From JAGVWT01 sp964538405 (GTDB lineage: Archaea; Nanobdellota; Nanobdellia; Pacearchaeales; GW2011-AR1): 37,551 nucleotides of DNA. The stretch's first letter is position 1, and each line of letters opens with the position of its first letter. The stretch spans positions 1-37,551 of the forward strand of contig CAZIET010000002.1 in the NCBI GenBank assembly GCA_964538405.1, written 5' to 3'. A program made the position numbers and the translations under genes. The notes under the pieces are model-generated. The model was not told the DNA's origin and searched no databases. It worked only from the letters and a program-made list of their open reading frames with translations. This document shows positions 5,942 to 13,814 of this stretch, one piece after another.

Positions 5942-6462
5942 AAAAATGTAGCCTAATTGCTGTTCTTGAAGTGTTTTTTAAAGAGCCTACTTCTATACAT
6001 TTTGTAAGAGAGATAGGAAGAAAAATCAGCTTAGCGCAGACATCTGTTAGAAACCATATAAAAGAACTTGAAAAAAACGGCCTTGTTGTGAGGCAGGAAT
6101 CAAAACCTTTCGATGGGTTGGTTGCAAATAGGGAAAATGAAAAATTTATTTTTTATAAACGGGTCTACAATATGCACTCTCTTTGTGATCTAAAAGATTC
6201 AATTGTTCAATTAATGCATCCAAGAGCGATAATCGTTTTTGGTTCTTATCAGAGAGGAGAGGATATGGAGAAGAGCGACATAGACATTCTTGTCTTGTCA
6301 AGGGTCAAGAAAGAAATAAATCTCAAAAAATTCGAGAAATTGTTGAATAGAAAAATAAATATCAATTTTGTGAATAATTTAAAGAATTTAGATCTTCCTT
6401 TAAGGATTAATATTTTGAGCGGACTGACATTATATGGGGGGATAAATGAGGGAGATATTTAA
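5935..6462 (+). CDS. Winged-helix + minimal nucleotidyltransferase (MNT) protein
   Basis: A 175-residue two-domain protein. Residues 1-60 form a winged helix (FVREIGRKISLAQTSVRNHI is the recognition region, then KELEKNGLVV the wing). Residues about 98-170 are a minimal nucleotidyltransferase with the motif FGSYQRGEDMEKSDIDILV, holding the G-S and D-x-D metal ligands. Paired with a HEPN gene that overlaps it by 17 bases, it matches MNT/HEPN toxin-antitoxin systems, in which the MNT protein is the antitoxin and can AMPylate the HEPN toxin (established for some members). ATG 5935 is preferred because the TATA box lies about 28 bp upstream; ATG 5926 is an alternative. The DNA-binding domain suggests it also represses transcription. 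Confidence 0.78.
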   Translation: MIQKCSLIAVLEVFFKEPTSIHFVREIGRKISLAQTSVRNHIKELEKNGLVVRQESKPFDGLVANRENEKFIFYKRVYNMHSLCDLKDSIVQLMHPRAIIVFGSYQRGEDMEKSDIDILVLSRVKKEINLKKFEKLLNRKININFVNNLKNLDLPLRINILSGLTLYGGINEGDI

Positions 6463-6847
6463 AATAAGCAAGGACCTCATTAGGGCAAAGGACTTATACA
6501 AAACTGCCAAGGATAGATTATATGAAATAATTCCCCTCTTCCCAAAAGATAAGTCTTATAAAATTATTGAAGAGTATTATGAGATTATGGTTCAGCTAAT
6601 AACATCAATTATGTATTCAGATGGTTACAAAACCTTAAGCCATACGGGATTAATCCAATATTTAGCTACAAATTATACTGAATTTAGCAGGAATGAATTA
6701 AACACGATTGACATTTTGAGAAAATTGAGGCATGGAATAGTTTATTATGGGAAACAAGCGGAGAAAGAATTTCTTCTTAACCACGAGGATTCAGTAAAAG
6801 AACTCATAGACAAATTAATTAAAATTATAGAATTTAAGATAAAATAA
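6446..6847 (+). CDS. HEPN-domain protein, probable toxin partner of MNT
   Basis: A 133-residue all-helical protein with a late-helix motif LRKLRHGIVYYG (about residues 94-105), which corresponds to the R-x(4-6)-H RNase motif region of HEPN proteins, here in the shorter form R-x3-H. The aromatic YY and the preceding TIDILRKLRH context are typical of HEPN proteins encoded beside MNT genes. The start lies 17 bases within the MNT gene. RNase activity is uncertain because of the motif spacing. The pair is inserted between two paralogous surface-protein genes. Confidence 0.68.
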   Translation: MREIFKISKDLIRAKDLYKTAKDRLYEIIPLFPKDKSYKIIEEYYEIMVQLITSIMYSDGYKTLSHTGLIQYLATNYTEFSRNELNTIDILRKLRHGIVYYGKQAEKEFLLNHEDSVKELIDKLIKIIEFKIK

Positions 6848-6848
6848 C

Positions 6849-6862
6849 AACATTTAAATGTT
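6849..6862. promoter_or_regulatory. Palindrome AACATTTAAATGTT after the MNT/HEPN pair
   Basis: A perfect 14-bp palindrome whose 12-bp core ACATTTAAATGT is identical to that at 5918-5929 before the MNT gene. It starts 2 bases after the HEPN stop codon and precedes the next gene (start 6897). The central TTTAAA could also act as the TATA box of that gene, so either a shared operator or a promoter is possible. Confidence 0.5.
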
Positions 6863-6896
6863 TAAAAATGGCTTTTATAATAAAGAGGGACTTTGG

Positions 6897-8066
6897 ATGA
6901 TAAACAAAAAAGGGATAGCAGTAATTCTTTTAATATTTCTTGCCTGCTTTCTGATTCAAGCACAGGCCATAGAGGTAAAGAGTGTTTTGCTCAAGTTTTC
7001 CCTGCATAAAGGAGAGTCAATAACGAAGAATTTTAGCATATCCAGTATTGATGGGGGAGAAATAAAGCTGCAGCTTAAAGGAACCACTGAAGGGGTAAGA
7101 TTGATGGATAATGAAGTTGTGCTTGATAGCGGGGAGGAAAAAAATGTGGAGATATCATTTGATGCAGAAACAATCAAAGAGGGAGTCTATGTTGGACACA
7201 TAGAGCTTACTAAAGGAAAAGAACTACAGATTATTCCCGTAATATTTGAAGTTGAGTCAAAGGATGTTTTCTTTGATGCAAATCTTGAAATTCCCGTGAA
7301 ATATTCAGAAATAATGCCTGGTGAAAAAATACTTGTGCAGCTGAATGTTTTTGATCTTAATGCGGGAACAAAACGGGGTTTAAACTCCTCTTCCCTTGAT
7401 GTTGAGTACACTGTTCATGATTTGAACGGAAATAACATCATCTCGGAGCATGAGAATTTTGTTGTTGACGGCCAGGTTACTGTTTCTAAGACCATGAATT
7501 TTCCGAAAGACATCAAAGAAGGACAATATGTTTTTAGTGCAGTCATAAAGTACAGGTCTTCTGTTGGAATTGCAAGCGAGTTGTTTACAATTTCAAAAAC
7601 TTCATCTGTAAATTTTAACGGATTGAATTTTCCAGATACCGGATTGATCCTTATTTTTATATCATTCATCTTTCTTACGTTGATACTTTTCTTTGTCTAC
7701 ATAATAAGAGACAGGGACAAGATGTTTCTTGAGCTAAGGCAATACAACAATGATGAGCTTGCTAGGCAAAAGGAATTGCTGAATGAGCAGGCAAAGATAG
7801 TAGGCTTGAAGAGTGGAGTAAGCAAAGAAAAAGTAAAAAAAGAGATAAAAGAAAAAATTGAAAAAATAAAGAAAAAACAAAGACAAAGGGTTGATGAATA
7901 CAGGAAACTAAAGAAAGATCTGACGCCTGCGCAAATGAAGGCGAAGCTTGAGGAATGGAAGAGGAAAGGGTACAATACAACACTCATGGAATTAAAGCTC
8001 AGAAACCTAAGCACGAATGAAATGAAAAGCATAATGCAAAAGTGGAAGGAAAAATACAAATCCTAG
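6897..8066 (+). CDS. Membrane-anchored beta-sandwich surface protein with charged cytoplasmic tail
   Basis: A 389-residue exported protein. Signal peptide MINKKGIAVILLIFLACFLIQ at the start, then two or more beta-sandwich domains (LKFSLHKGESITKNFSI; LDSGEEKNVEISF), a membrane helix at about residues 253-276 (LILIFISFIFLTLILFFVYI) and a 110-residue cytoplasmic, strongly charged helical tail (coiled coil KEKVKKEIKEKIEKIKKKQ, then LTPAQMKAKLEEWKRKGYN). It is a paralogue of the 4804-5880 protein in the last beta domain but adds the cytoplasmic tail, hence a possible signal or cytoskeletal link (inference). ATG 6897 begins the signal peptide and has a weak GAGG site; ATG 6858, within the palindrome, is in frame and is the alternative. 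Confidence 0.72.
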   Translation: MINKKGIAVILLIFLACFLIQAQAIEVKSVLLKFSLHKGESITKNFSISSIDGGEIKLQLKGTTEGVRLMDNEVVLDSGEEKNVEISFDAETIKEGVYVGHIELTKGKELQIIPVIFEVESKDVFFDANLEIPVKYSEIMPGEKILVQLNVFDLNAGTKRGLNSSSLDVEYTVHDLNGNNIISEHENFVVDGQVTVSKTMNFPKDIKEGQYVFSAVIKYRSSVGIASELFTISKTSSVNFNGLNFPDTGLILIFISFIFLTLILFFVYIIRDRDKMFLELRQYNNDELARQKELLNEQAKIVGLKSGVSKEKVKKEIKEKIEKIKKKQRQRVDEYRKLKKDLTPAQMKAKLEEWKRKGYNTTLMELKLRNLSTNEMKSIMQKWKEKYKS

Positions 8067-8112
8067 CCCCCGAAGAATATAAAAATTAAATCAATTTTAA
8101 TATCAAAAAGAC

Positions 8113-9402
8113 ATGGCGAACAACAAAGAAAGCATAAAAAAAGATTTTGCAGATTTCGCGGACAAAATCGCAAGACTTGAATCCCTGAAGCATGAATTGG
8201 CTTCATTGGACACGAAAGGATTTGAAAGTGAAGCTAATGTCATAAAGGCAAAGCTGAACAATGTGGATTCTATCTCAACTGCTGAGAAAGAAATAATGGA
8301 TTTGGAAGAAAAAATCAAGAACAAAAATCCTATTCCTGAAAAAACAAAAGCAAAGCCGGATATTAATATTCTTGTTGAATCAAAATACAATGATTTTGTC
8401 ACGGGATTGAAGGAGGAACTGGACAATCGGCTGAAAGAAAAGGAAGAAGTGGTTAGCACATTAAAGACAGACCTTAAAAAGCAGAAGCAGGAATTCTCCA
8501 GAAAATATGTTGAAATGAATGAGGAATTCCATAGCGAGTACAGCAAAAAAGTCAAACAGGAGCTTGAAAGAACCGTAAGAGAAAAATTTGATCAAATGCT
8601 AGAGCAAAGACTGAGCGATGAGAAGAAAAAAATCATCAATGCATTGGTTCAGGAATATGCAACAAGAATTCATGATGAAAAAAAGAAAACCATTGAAAAG
8701 CTAAACTCAGATTATATGAAGAAACAGGAAGCCCTTGAATCGAATTATTCAAAAAAAATGAGGGAATTGGAGGAAAATCTGGGAAAAAGAAAAAACATTT
8801 TGGAATCGGATTATTCCCAGAAAAAGGGAGAATCAGAAAAAAAATCAGCCGAGAAAACAAATGTCCTAATTTCCCAGCTTAGAAAGCTTGAGGATGAGAA
8901 AAAGAAACTTGTTTCACAGGCTATAGAGTTGCAAAACAGGAGGCAGAACATTGACAAAGAGGTGATTAGCAAAGTGAATATTGAAAGGGAAAAGATTGAG
9001 AAAAAATATTCAAAAAAGAAAAAAGAATCTGAAAGGCAGCTCGCCCAAGGAACAGACTTGGTGATAACAAAACTGAGAAACTTGGAGCAGGAAAGAAAAA
9101 GATTGAAGGAGGAGGAAGAGGAATTCAGAAGGAGGAAGCAAAATCTTGATGTTGAAGTTGCAAGCAAGGTGGATCAAACCAAGAGAAAGATGTATGGTAT
9201 TCTGGCCTCAAAGTTCAAAGAGATAAAAAACAAGAGTAATGAAGTCCTGAGCCAGAAGGAAAGAAGCCTGCGTCCAAAGCTTGAAAGGGAATACAGAGGG
9301 AAGTTGAAAAAAGAAATGCAAGCAAAAGAAAACCAGCTGGAAAAGAAGAAAAAACAGCTTGAAAAGCACATACAGCAGCAGGCTAAACAACTTTTTGGAT
9401 GA
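8113..9402 (+). CDS. Long coiled-coil protein, function unknown
   Basis: A 429-residue, highly charged protein (Lys/Glu-rich) that is almost wholly predicted coiled coil from about residue 100 to the end. No signal peptide or membrane helix, so cytoplasmic. Internal near-repeats are visible: LESNYSKKMRELEENLGKRK is followed by the similar LESDYSQKKGESEKK, and KKYSKKKKESERQLAQGTDL by a like unit. Such architecture suggests a structural, cytoskeletal or scaffold role; none is demonstrated. It may work with the cytoplasmic charged tail of the upstream surface protein, 46 bases away, although it has its own TATA-like region (AATATAAAAATTAAA, about 8077-8091). Confidence 0.7.
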   Translation: MANNKESIKKDFADFADKIARLESLKHELASLDTKGFESEANVIKAKLNNVDSISTAEKEIMDLEEKIKNKNPIPEKTKAKPDINILVESKYNDFVTGLKEELDNRLKEKEEVVSTLKTDLKKQKQEFSRKYVEMNEEFHSEYSKKVKQELERTVREKFDQMLEQRLSDEKKKIINALVQEYATRIHDEKKKTIEKLNSDYMKKQEALESNYSKKMRELEENLGKRKNILESDYSQKKGESEKKSAEKTNVLISQLRKLEDEKKKLVSQAIELQNRRQNIDKEVISKVNIEREKIEKKYSKKKKESERQLAQGTDLVITKLRNLEQERKRLKEEEEEFRRRKQNLDVEVASKVDQTKRKMYGILASKFKEIKNKSNEVLSQKERSLRPKLEREYRGKLKKEMQAKENQLEKKKKQLEKHIQQQAKQLFG

Positions 9403-9440
9403 TTCACAAGATTTAATAATAAGTTTTTTTGTTTTTAATT

Positions 9441-9716
9441 ATGGAAAAAGCCAAGATAATCCTTTTTTTATCTTTAATGTTACTTTTGATTGGATTTGGT
9501 TTGTTGTTTGGCTACAAGGGAATTACTGGAAATGTTGCGGCTGAAAATTACACTTATACCAAAGCCGTATGCAACGAATCAAAGTATTGTGAGGATTATG
9601 AAGTAACATGCAATGGAAGCAGAACTATATTCATGAAACCAACGGGAAATGCAATTCAATTCTCTGAAGACTGGAACGATCCAAGAAATAAAGATCAGAT
9701 AGAAAAGACGTGCTAA
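9441..9716 (+). CDS. Small membrane-anchored extracellular protein, Cys-containing
   Basis: A 91-residue protein with an N-terminal signal anchor (ILFLSLMLLLIGFGLLFGY, residues 6-24), then ITGNV and a short extracellular domain with four Cys (VCNESKYCEDYEVTCN and the last residue C), which could form two disulfides. ATG 9441 is chosen: it begins MEKAKI before the hydrophobic stretch, and TATA-like ATTTAATAAT (9411-9420) is centred 25 bp upstream. An in-frame TTG at 9429 is unlikely. No family recognised. Confidence 0.65.
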   Translation: MEKAKIILFLSLMLLLIGFGLLFGYKGITGNVAAENYTYTKAVCNESKYCEDYEVTCNGSRTIFMKPTGNAIQFSEDWNDPRNKDQIEKTC

Positions 9717-9764
9717 ACTTTAAAACGCTTATTTTTCTAAGTTTATCATGGTAAACAATTTCAT

Positions 9765-9771
9765 GGAGGTG
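9765..9771 (+). promoter_or_regulatory. Strong Shine-Dalgarno site of the YchF-type GTPase
   Basis: GGAGGTG, 4 bases before ATG 9776. It fixes the true start of the GTPase even though the frame breaks 18 bases later, and contrasts with the leaderless promoters common in this window. Confidence 0.75.
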
Positions 9772-9775
9772 AACG

Positions 9776-10967
9776 ATGCTTATCGGCTTAGTTCGGAAAA
9801 CCTAGTGTAGGCAAATCAACTTTCTTCAAGGCAGCAACTTTGGCGGAAGTAGCAATAGCACCACATCCTTTTACCACAATAAAGCCAAATCATGGAATTG
9901 GATATGTTGAAGTTGAATGCATTGAAAAGGAATTTAACACAAAGTGCAACCCGGCTCATGGCTTCTGTATTAATGGGAAGAGATTTGTTCCTGTTGAATT
10001 AATGGATGTGGCTGGACTTGTGCCTGGAGCAAGCGAAGGAAAGGGTTTGGGAAACAAATTTCTTGATGATTTAAGGCAGGCAGATGCTTTCATACAGATA
10101 ATAGACATAGCCGGAATGACTGATGCAGAAGGAAGAACTGTCGCAGAAGGAAGCTATGATCCTGCAAACGATATAAAATTTCTTGAAGATGAACTTAACA
10201 AGTGGTATTATGGGATTTTGATAAAGGCATGGAAGAGTTTTGCAAAGAAATCAGAGATAGAAGACACCAATTTTGCCGAGGCTGTTGCAAAACAGTTTTC
10301 AGGATTGAAAATAGATGACGATCAAGTAAAAGAAGTATTAAGAAAATTGAATTTCAGGGAAAGACCAAGTATGTGGAGTGAAGATCAGCTGATGAAATTC
10401 TCCGCTGAATTAAGAAGAGAAAGCAAGCCAATGATAATTGCCGCAAACAAGATTGACGCAAAGAATGGAAAATCAAACTATGAAAGAATTGTAAAACAGT
10501 TTCCTGAATTGAAAATAATTGCCTGCTCTGCAGATTCAGAATTGGCTTTAAGAGAGGCGGCAAAAAGAGGTCTGATTAACTACATTCCTGGAGAAAACAA
10601 ATTTGAAATTACTGGAGAGTTGAGCGAAGGACAAAAAGCAGCCCTTGAAAATATAAAGGAAAATATTTTAGAGGCATATGGTAGCACTGGAGTGCAGCAA
10701 ATACTGAATGGAGCTGTTTTTGATTTATTGAATTACATTGCTGTTTTCCCTGCAAGTGCAAACAAAATGAAGGACAGCAAGGGAAGAACATTACCTGACT
10801 GCTTCTTGATTCCTGGAGGTTCCACTGCGTTGGATTTTGCTTTTTTTCTGCATACTGATTTTGGAAAGAATTTCATAAGGGCAATAGACGCAAGGACAAA
10901 GAAAGCATTGGGAAAAGATTACTTGTTGAAGAATAGGGATGCATTGGAAATAGTGACTTCCAGATAA
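9776..10967 (+). CDS. YchF-type (Obg family) GTPase with TGS domain, frameshifted in the P-loop
   Basis: An archaeal YchF/OLA1-type translation-associated nucleotidase. From 9840 an uninterrupted frame gives 375 residues: switch motif PHPFTTIKPNHG, the G3 motif DVAGLVPGASEGKGLGNKFL, the helical insert, ANKID (G4), then a C-terminal TGS domain (FLIPGGSTALDFAFFLHTDFG). Upstream, ATG 9776 after a strong Shine-Dalgarno gives MLIGLV; skipping the C at 9794 restores GKPSVGKSTFFKAATLAEV, the conserved G1 P-loop, joined to the main frame, total about 396 residues, the usual family length. So one extra base lies just before the P-loop. It is either a sequencing error, a true inactivation or a recoding site. 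Without correction, the TTG at 9840 would give a protein lacking the P-loop. Confidence 0.85.
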
Positions 10968-11001
10968 TAATATTTAAGAAACTACTTCTCGTGTTTCAGA
11001 T

Positions 11002-11925
11002 ATGAGACATGTGCTGGAATCACAACAGTTCACAAGAGAGGATCTTCACGCTTTGTTCAAAAAAGCTGATGAACTAAGGAACAAATCAGAAGATTTGCTT
11101 AATGGAAAAATACTTGCAACTTTATTCTATGAGCCTAGCACAAGAACAAGATTGAGCTTTGAAGCGGCAATGTTAAGATTGGGAGGAAAGATACTTACAA
11201 CTGAAAATGCCAAGGAGTTCTCTTCTGCAATAAAGGGAGAATCCATCAAGGACACAGTAAAAGTAATTTCGTCTTATGCGGATTGCATTGTCATAAGGCA
11301 TTATGAGGAAGGAGCAGCGAAGGAAGCAGCCGAATCGAGTCTTGTTCCCATAATAAATGGGGGAGATGGAAAGGGACAGCATCCAACACAGGCCTTATTG
11401 GACATTTACACAATTTACAGGGAGTTTGGAAGAGTTGATAATCTTAAAATTGCAATGGTTGGAGATTTGGCAAATGGAAGAACAGTCAGGTCCTTGTCGT
11501 ATTTGCTTGGAAAGTTTGATGGAATTGAAATAACCTTTGTTTCCCCAGATAATTTGAAAATGGGTGATGACATAAAAGAGTATCTGGAAAGACATAATGT
11601 TATGTTCCATGAAGAAGATGATTTGAACAAGGTTATCTCTGAAGTTGATGTCATTTACGTGACAAGAATACAAAAAGAAAGAATGTCTAGGGAGGAGTAT
11701 GACAAGGCAAATGGGAAGTATGTGATTAACCAAAGTAATTTTCATTTGATAAAGCCAAATGCAAGGCTAATGCATCCGTTACCACATGTCGAAGAAATTT
11801 CTCTTTCACATGAAATTGAAGAATCTGACAAAAGGGTTGCTTATTTCAGGCAATCTGAAAACGGGTTGTATATAAGGATGGCGCTGCTTAATCTTTTGAT
11901 GAATGGAAAAGATCATACTGACTGA
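11002..11925 (+). CDS. pyrB: Aspartate carbamoyltransferase catalytic subunit
   Basis: Catalyses carbamoyl phosphate plus aspartate to carbamoyl aspartate, the committed step of pyrimidine synthesis. At 307 residues it has the family length. Carbamoyl-phosphate motif FYEPSTRTRLSFE (S46-T-R-T), mobile-loop lysine in SSAIKGES, GQHPTQALLDI (about 127-137) and the terminal FRQSENGLYIRMALL are intact. One oddity: the aspartate-binding motif normally HPLPR reads HPLPH (258-262), replacing the arginine equivalent to E. coli Arg229. No pyrI regulatory-subunit gene is adjacent. TATA-like TATTTAAGAA (10971-10980) sits about 25 bp upstream. Its 3' end overlaps the convergent regulator gene by 13 bases. 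Confidence 0.93.
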   Translation: MRHVLESQQFTREDLHALFKKADELRNKSEDLLNGKILATLFYEPSTRTRLSFEAAMLRLGGKILTTENAKEFSSAIKGESIKDTVKVISSYADCIVIRHYEEGAAKEAAESSLVPIINGGDGKGQHPTQALLDIYTIYREFGRVDNLKIAMVGDLANGRTVRSLSYLLGKFDGIEITFVSPDNLKMGDDIKEYLERHNVMFHEEDDLNKVISEVDVIYVTRIQKERMSREEYDKANGKYVINQSNFHLIKPNARLMHPLPHVEEISLSHEIEESDKRVAYFRQSENGLYIRMALLNLLMNGKDHTD

Positions 11926-12647
11926 GAAATCTTCCAGAGCATATTGAAATACTCTTTATATGTTGCAGCAAACTTTTCGTCAATTACCTGTATAACAAAC
12001 GGTTCTCCATGAATAAATATCTGGCAAACTATTTTTTCTCCAAATATTATCGTCTCGACAGGAAGCGAATGATTTTTTGGTAAAACTCTAATATGATGAT
12101 TAGGTTTTTTTGAAACGGCTTTAGCCCTGTCCAAAGATTCGTAGTTAAAAATGTCCCATGTGGAAATTTGCTTCTTTGCTCTTTCATCATGGTTGTGCTC
12201 TATGAAATCCCCTAAAACTTGAGTCATGTCATAACATCCCATAGCCCTGTATTTGTCACCTTTATTCATCATATTAGTTGATTCGGTAAAACAGGCCTTT
12301 ATTCCCTTGACTCCTTTGTAAACCTTCACTGAGTTCTTCATAGGGCTGTTCTCGAAAGCAGATTTCAGACCTGGCAAAATTGATTGAATATTTTTTTCAT
12401 TTTCCCTGGCTATATTCAGCAGATGGGTTGGGTTAACCGCACTGAAAGTTAGCTTGTTATTGACAGAAGTCTGGCTCACGATTCCCTTATCTACTAATCT
12501 GTTTAAGGCATCGTAGACATTTCTTCTGTGAATTCCTGTTTTCTTTGTAATATCGCTAGCCGATAACTCGTGTTCCGCATTCAAACATAGATAAATTTTT
12601 GATTCGTTGTAGGTCAAGCCAAGGCTTATCAAGGTGTCATTTATCAT
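11913..12647 (-). CDS. TrmB-family transcriptional regulator
   Basis: A 244-residue regulator. Residues 1-70 form a TrmB-type winged helix (LGLTYNESKIYLCL, then ITKKTGIHRRNVYDALNRLVDKGIV). The rest is a TrmB-like effector-binding region with VKVYKGVKGIKACFTE, the usual join to the PLD-like C-terminal domain, ending IIFGEKIVCQIF...AATYKEYFNMLW. TrmB proteins control sugar or general metabolism genes; the ligand here is unknown. It is divergent from the gene at 12735 and a palindrome lies exactly between the two TATA boxes. A TATA box TTTATAT (12669-12675) is about 25 bp from its ATG. Confidence 0.82.
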   Translation of the reverse strand: MINDTLISLGLTYNESKIYLCLNAEHELSASDITKKTGIHRRNVYDALNRLVDKGIVSQTSVNNKLTFSAVNPTHLLNIARENEKNIQSILPGLKSAFENSPMKNSVKVYKGVKGIKACFTESTNMMNKGDKYRAMGCYDMTQVLGDFIEHNHDERAKKQISTWDIFNYESLDRAKAVSKKPNHHIRVLPKNHSLPVETIIFGEKIVCQIFIHGEPFVIQVIDEKFAATYKEYFNMLWKISQSV

Positions 12648-12668
12648 TAAAAACTCACAAATTTTGGG

Positions 12669-12714
12669 TTTATATCTTTTATGGTAACAAATGTAGCCAC
12701 ATTTCTTTTTATAG
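12669..12714. promoter_or_regulatory. Divergent promoter with operator-like palindrome AAATGT-N4-ACATTT
   Basis: TATA box for the minus-strand TrmB gene at 12669-12675 and for the plus-strand gene at 12705-12714 (CTTTTTATAG), each about 25 bp from its start codon. Exactly between them lies the perfect inverted repeat AAATGT-AGCC-ACATTT (12689-12704), placed to control both. TrmB regulators bind inverted repeats, so this is its probable operator (inference). Confidence 0.65.
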
Positions 12715-12734
12715 AAAACTGACCAGAATTTTAA

Positions 12735-13067
12735 ATGAAAACTGAAGTGCCTTATGTAAATTATAGCGAAGTAAAAATCGGAGATATAATCACTGATGGA
12801 AATGATATTTTTGCAATAGTAAGAGCTTCGGATGTAATGTATCCTGATGAATATGTCATAGACTGCTTAGTCATATACAAATTAACTTCTTGGGAAACTC
12901 TAGAAGAAATAAAAAAAAGAAATTATTCATTTCACGCGGAAGATAGGTCTCTTATAGTAATAAACCATTTTGGACACTCTTTTGGAAGATTGACTGAAGA
13001 ACAAGCAAAGGACTTTTTCAAAGGTAAACTTAGAATAGAAAGATCAATTAGACTTATTGCTAAGTAG
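12735..13067 (+). CDS. Unknown 110-residue protein divergent from TrmB gene
   Basis: A 110-residue, soluble, mixed alpha/beta protein with no family I recognise. Seen: VNYSEVKIGDIITDGNDIFA, a strand-rich half with DEYVIDCLVIYKLTSWETL, and a basic C-terminus. No signal peptide, membrane helix or metal-binding cluster. The promoter is shared with the TrmB-type regulator through the palindrome at 12689-12704, so it is probably under that regulator's control. ATG 12735 has a TATA box CTTTTTATAG 25 bp upstream, supporting the start. Confidence 0.6.
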   Translation: MKTEVPYVNYSEVKIGDIITDGNDIFAIVRASDVMYPDEYVIDCLVIYKLTSWETLEEIKKRNYSFHAEDRSLIVINHFGHSFGRLTEEQAKDFFKGKLRIERSIRLIAK

Positions 13068-13101
13068 AAAGTATTAAATAAATTAATTCTTTTTTATATT
13101 A

Positions 13102-13605
13102 ATGAAAAGGGTTGTTGTAAAAAAAGGAAAAAAGGTCATAACGAGAGAAGGAAGTTTTGTAATAAGATTGTCTAACAGACTGATAAAAGAATTGAAACCT
13201 TATTCCAAAAAAATCCAGGTTGTTGGAAGCATAAGAAGAAAAGAGAAAAATCCGGTGGATATTGACATTGTTTTAATTCCAAAAGATAAACAAAGACTTG
13301 AAAACTTCATGAAAATGAAAGGAAAATTCTTACAAGGAGGAGAACATGAATCTTCATGGAAAATAGAAGGGGTAAAAGTTGAATTATATTACACTACTGA
13401 AAATGAATTGGGTGCAGCATTGCTTGCTTACTCTAGTAGATTTGGGGCGGGAATTGGATTAAGAGTTGTTGCATTAAGAAAAGGATTCAAGTTGAATTCT
13501 CACGGATTATTCGACAGAAGGACTGGGAAGAGAATTGCGGGAAAAACAGAAACAGAAATCTATCATGCTTTGGGGAGAGAATACAAGGAGCCTTGGGAAA
13601 GATGA
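13102..13605 (+). CDS. DNA polymerase X-like nucleotidyltransferase (palm/thumb only)
   Basis: A 167-residue protein with the PolX palm motif QVVGSIRRKEKNPVDIDIVLIP (two catalytic Asp) and the C-terminal thumb pattern LRVVALRKGFKLNSHGLFD followed by KTETEIYHALGREYKEPWER, as in PolX enzymes (..E.EIF..LG..Y..P..R). The N-terminal helix-hairpin-helix domain and the C-terminal PHP domain are absent. The third carboxylate, usually V-D-L, is V-E-L (KVELYY), and the usual TGS nucleotide-binding motif is altered (YSSRF). It may be a minimal gap-filling polymerase or a terminal nucleotidyltransferase; activity uncertain. First of five overlapping genes; TATA box in GTATTAAATA (13071-13080). Confidence 0.75.
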   Translation: MKRVVVKKGKKVITREGSFVIRLSNRLIKELKPYSKKIQVVGSIRRKEKNPVDIDIVLIPKDKQRLENFMKMKGKFLQGGEHESSWKIEGVKVELYYTTENELGAALLAYSSRFGAGIGLRVVALRKGFKLNSHGLFDRRTGKRIAGKTETEIYHALGREYKEPWER

Positions 13606-13814
13606 AAATAAAAGTAAATGTCCATACCAACTCTTCCCAAGAGAAGATAAACAAAATTGACGACCACAACGTTGAAGTTTGGCTTAAAGAAAAAGCAATT
13701 GATAATAAGGCAAATATTAAATTACAAAAGATTCTTAAAAAATATCTGAATGCCGAAACCGTAAAAATAATCTCGGGCTTTACTTCAAAAATTAAACTTG
13801 TGGAGTGCATATGA
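13602..13814 (+). CDS. DUF167 (YggU/UPF0235) family protein
   Basis: A 70-residue DUF167 protein: KVNVHTNSSQEKI, then VEVWLKEKAIDNKANIKLQKILKKYL (family pattern L..pP..GkAN..li..La..l) and VKIISGFTSKIKLVEC (pattern v.i.sG..sR.K.v.i). The family is conserved in all domains but its function is not settled. ATG 13602 overlaps the upstream stop (ATGA), and its own stop overlaps the next ATG, so it is in a translationally coupled operon. Confidence 0.8.
   Translation: MKIKVNVHTNSSQEKINKIDDHNVEVWLKEKAIDNKANIKLQKILKKYLNAETVKIISGFTSKIKLVECI

Noticed and set aside
9840..10967. Accepting the TTG at 9840 as the true start of the GTPase
   Set aside because: It would drop the P-loop, while a strong Shine-Dalgarno and MLIGLV lie upstream and need only one base removed to join.
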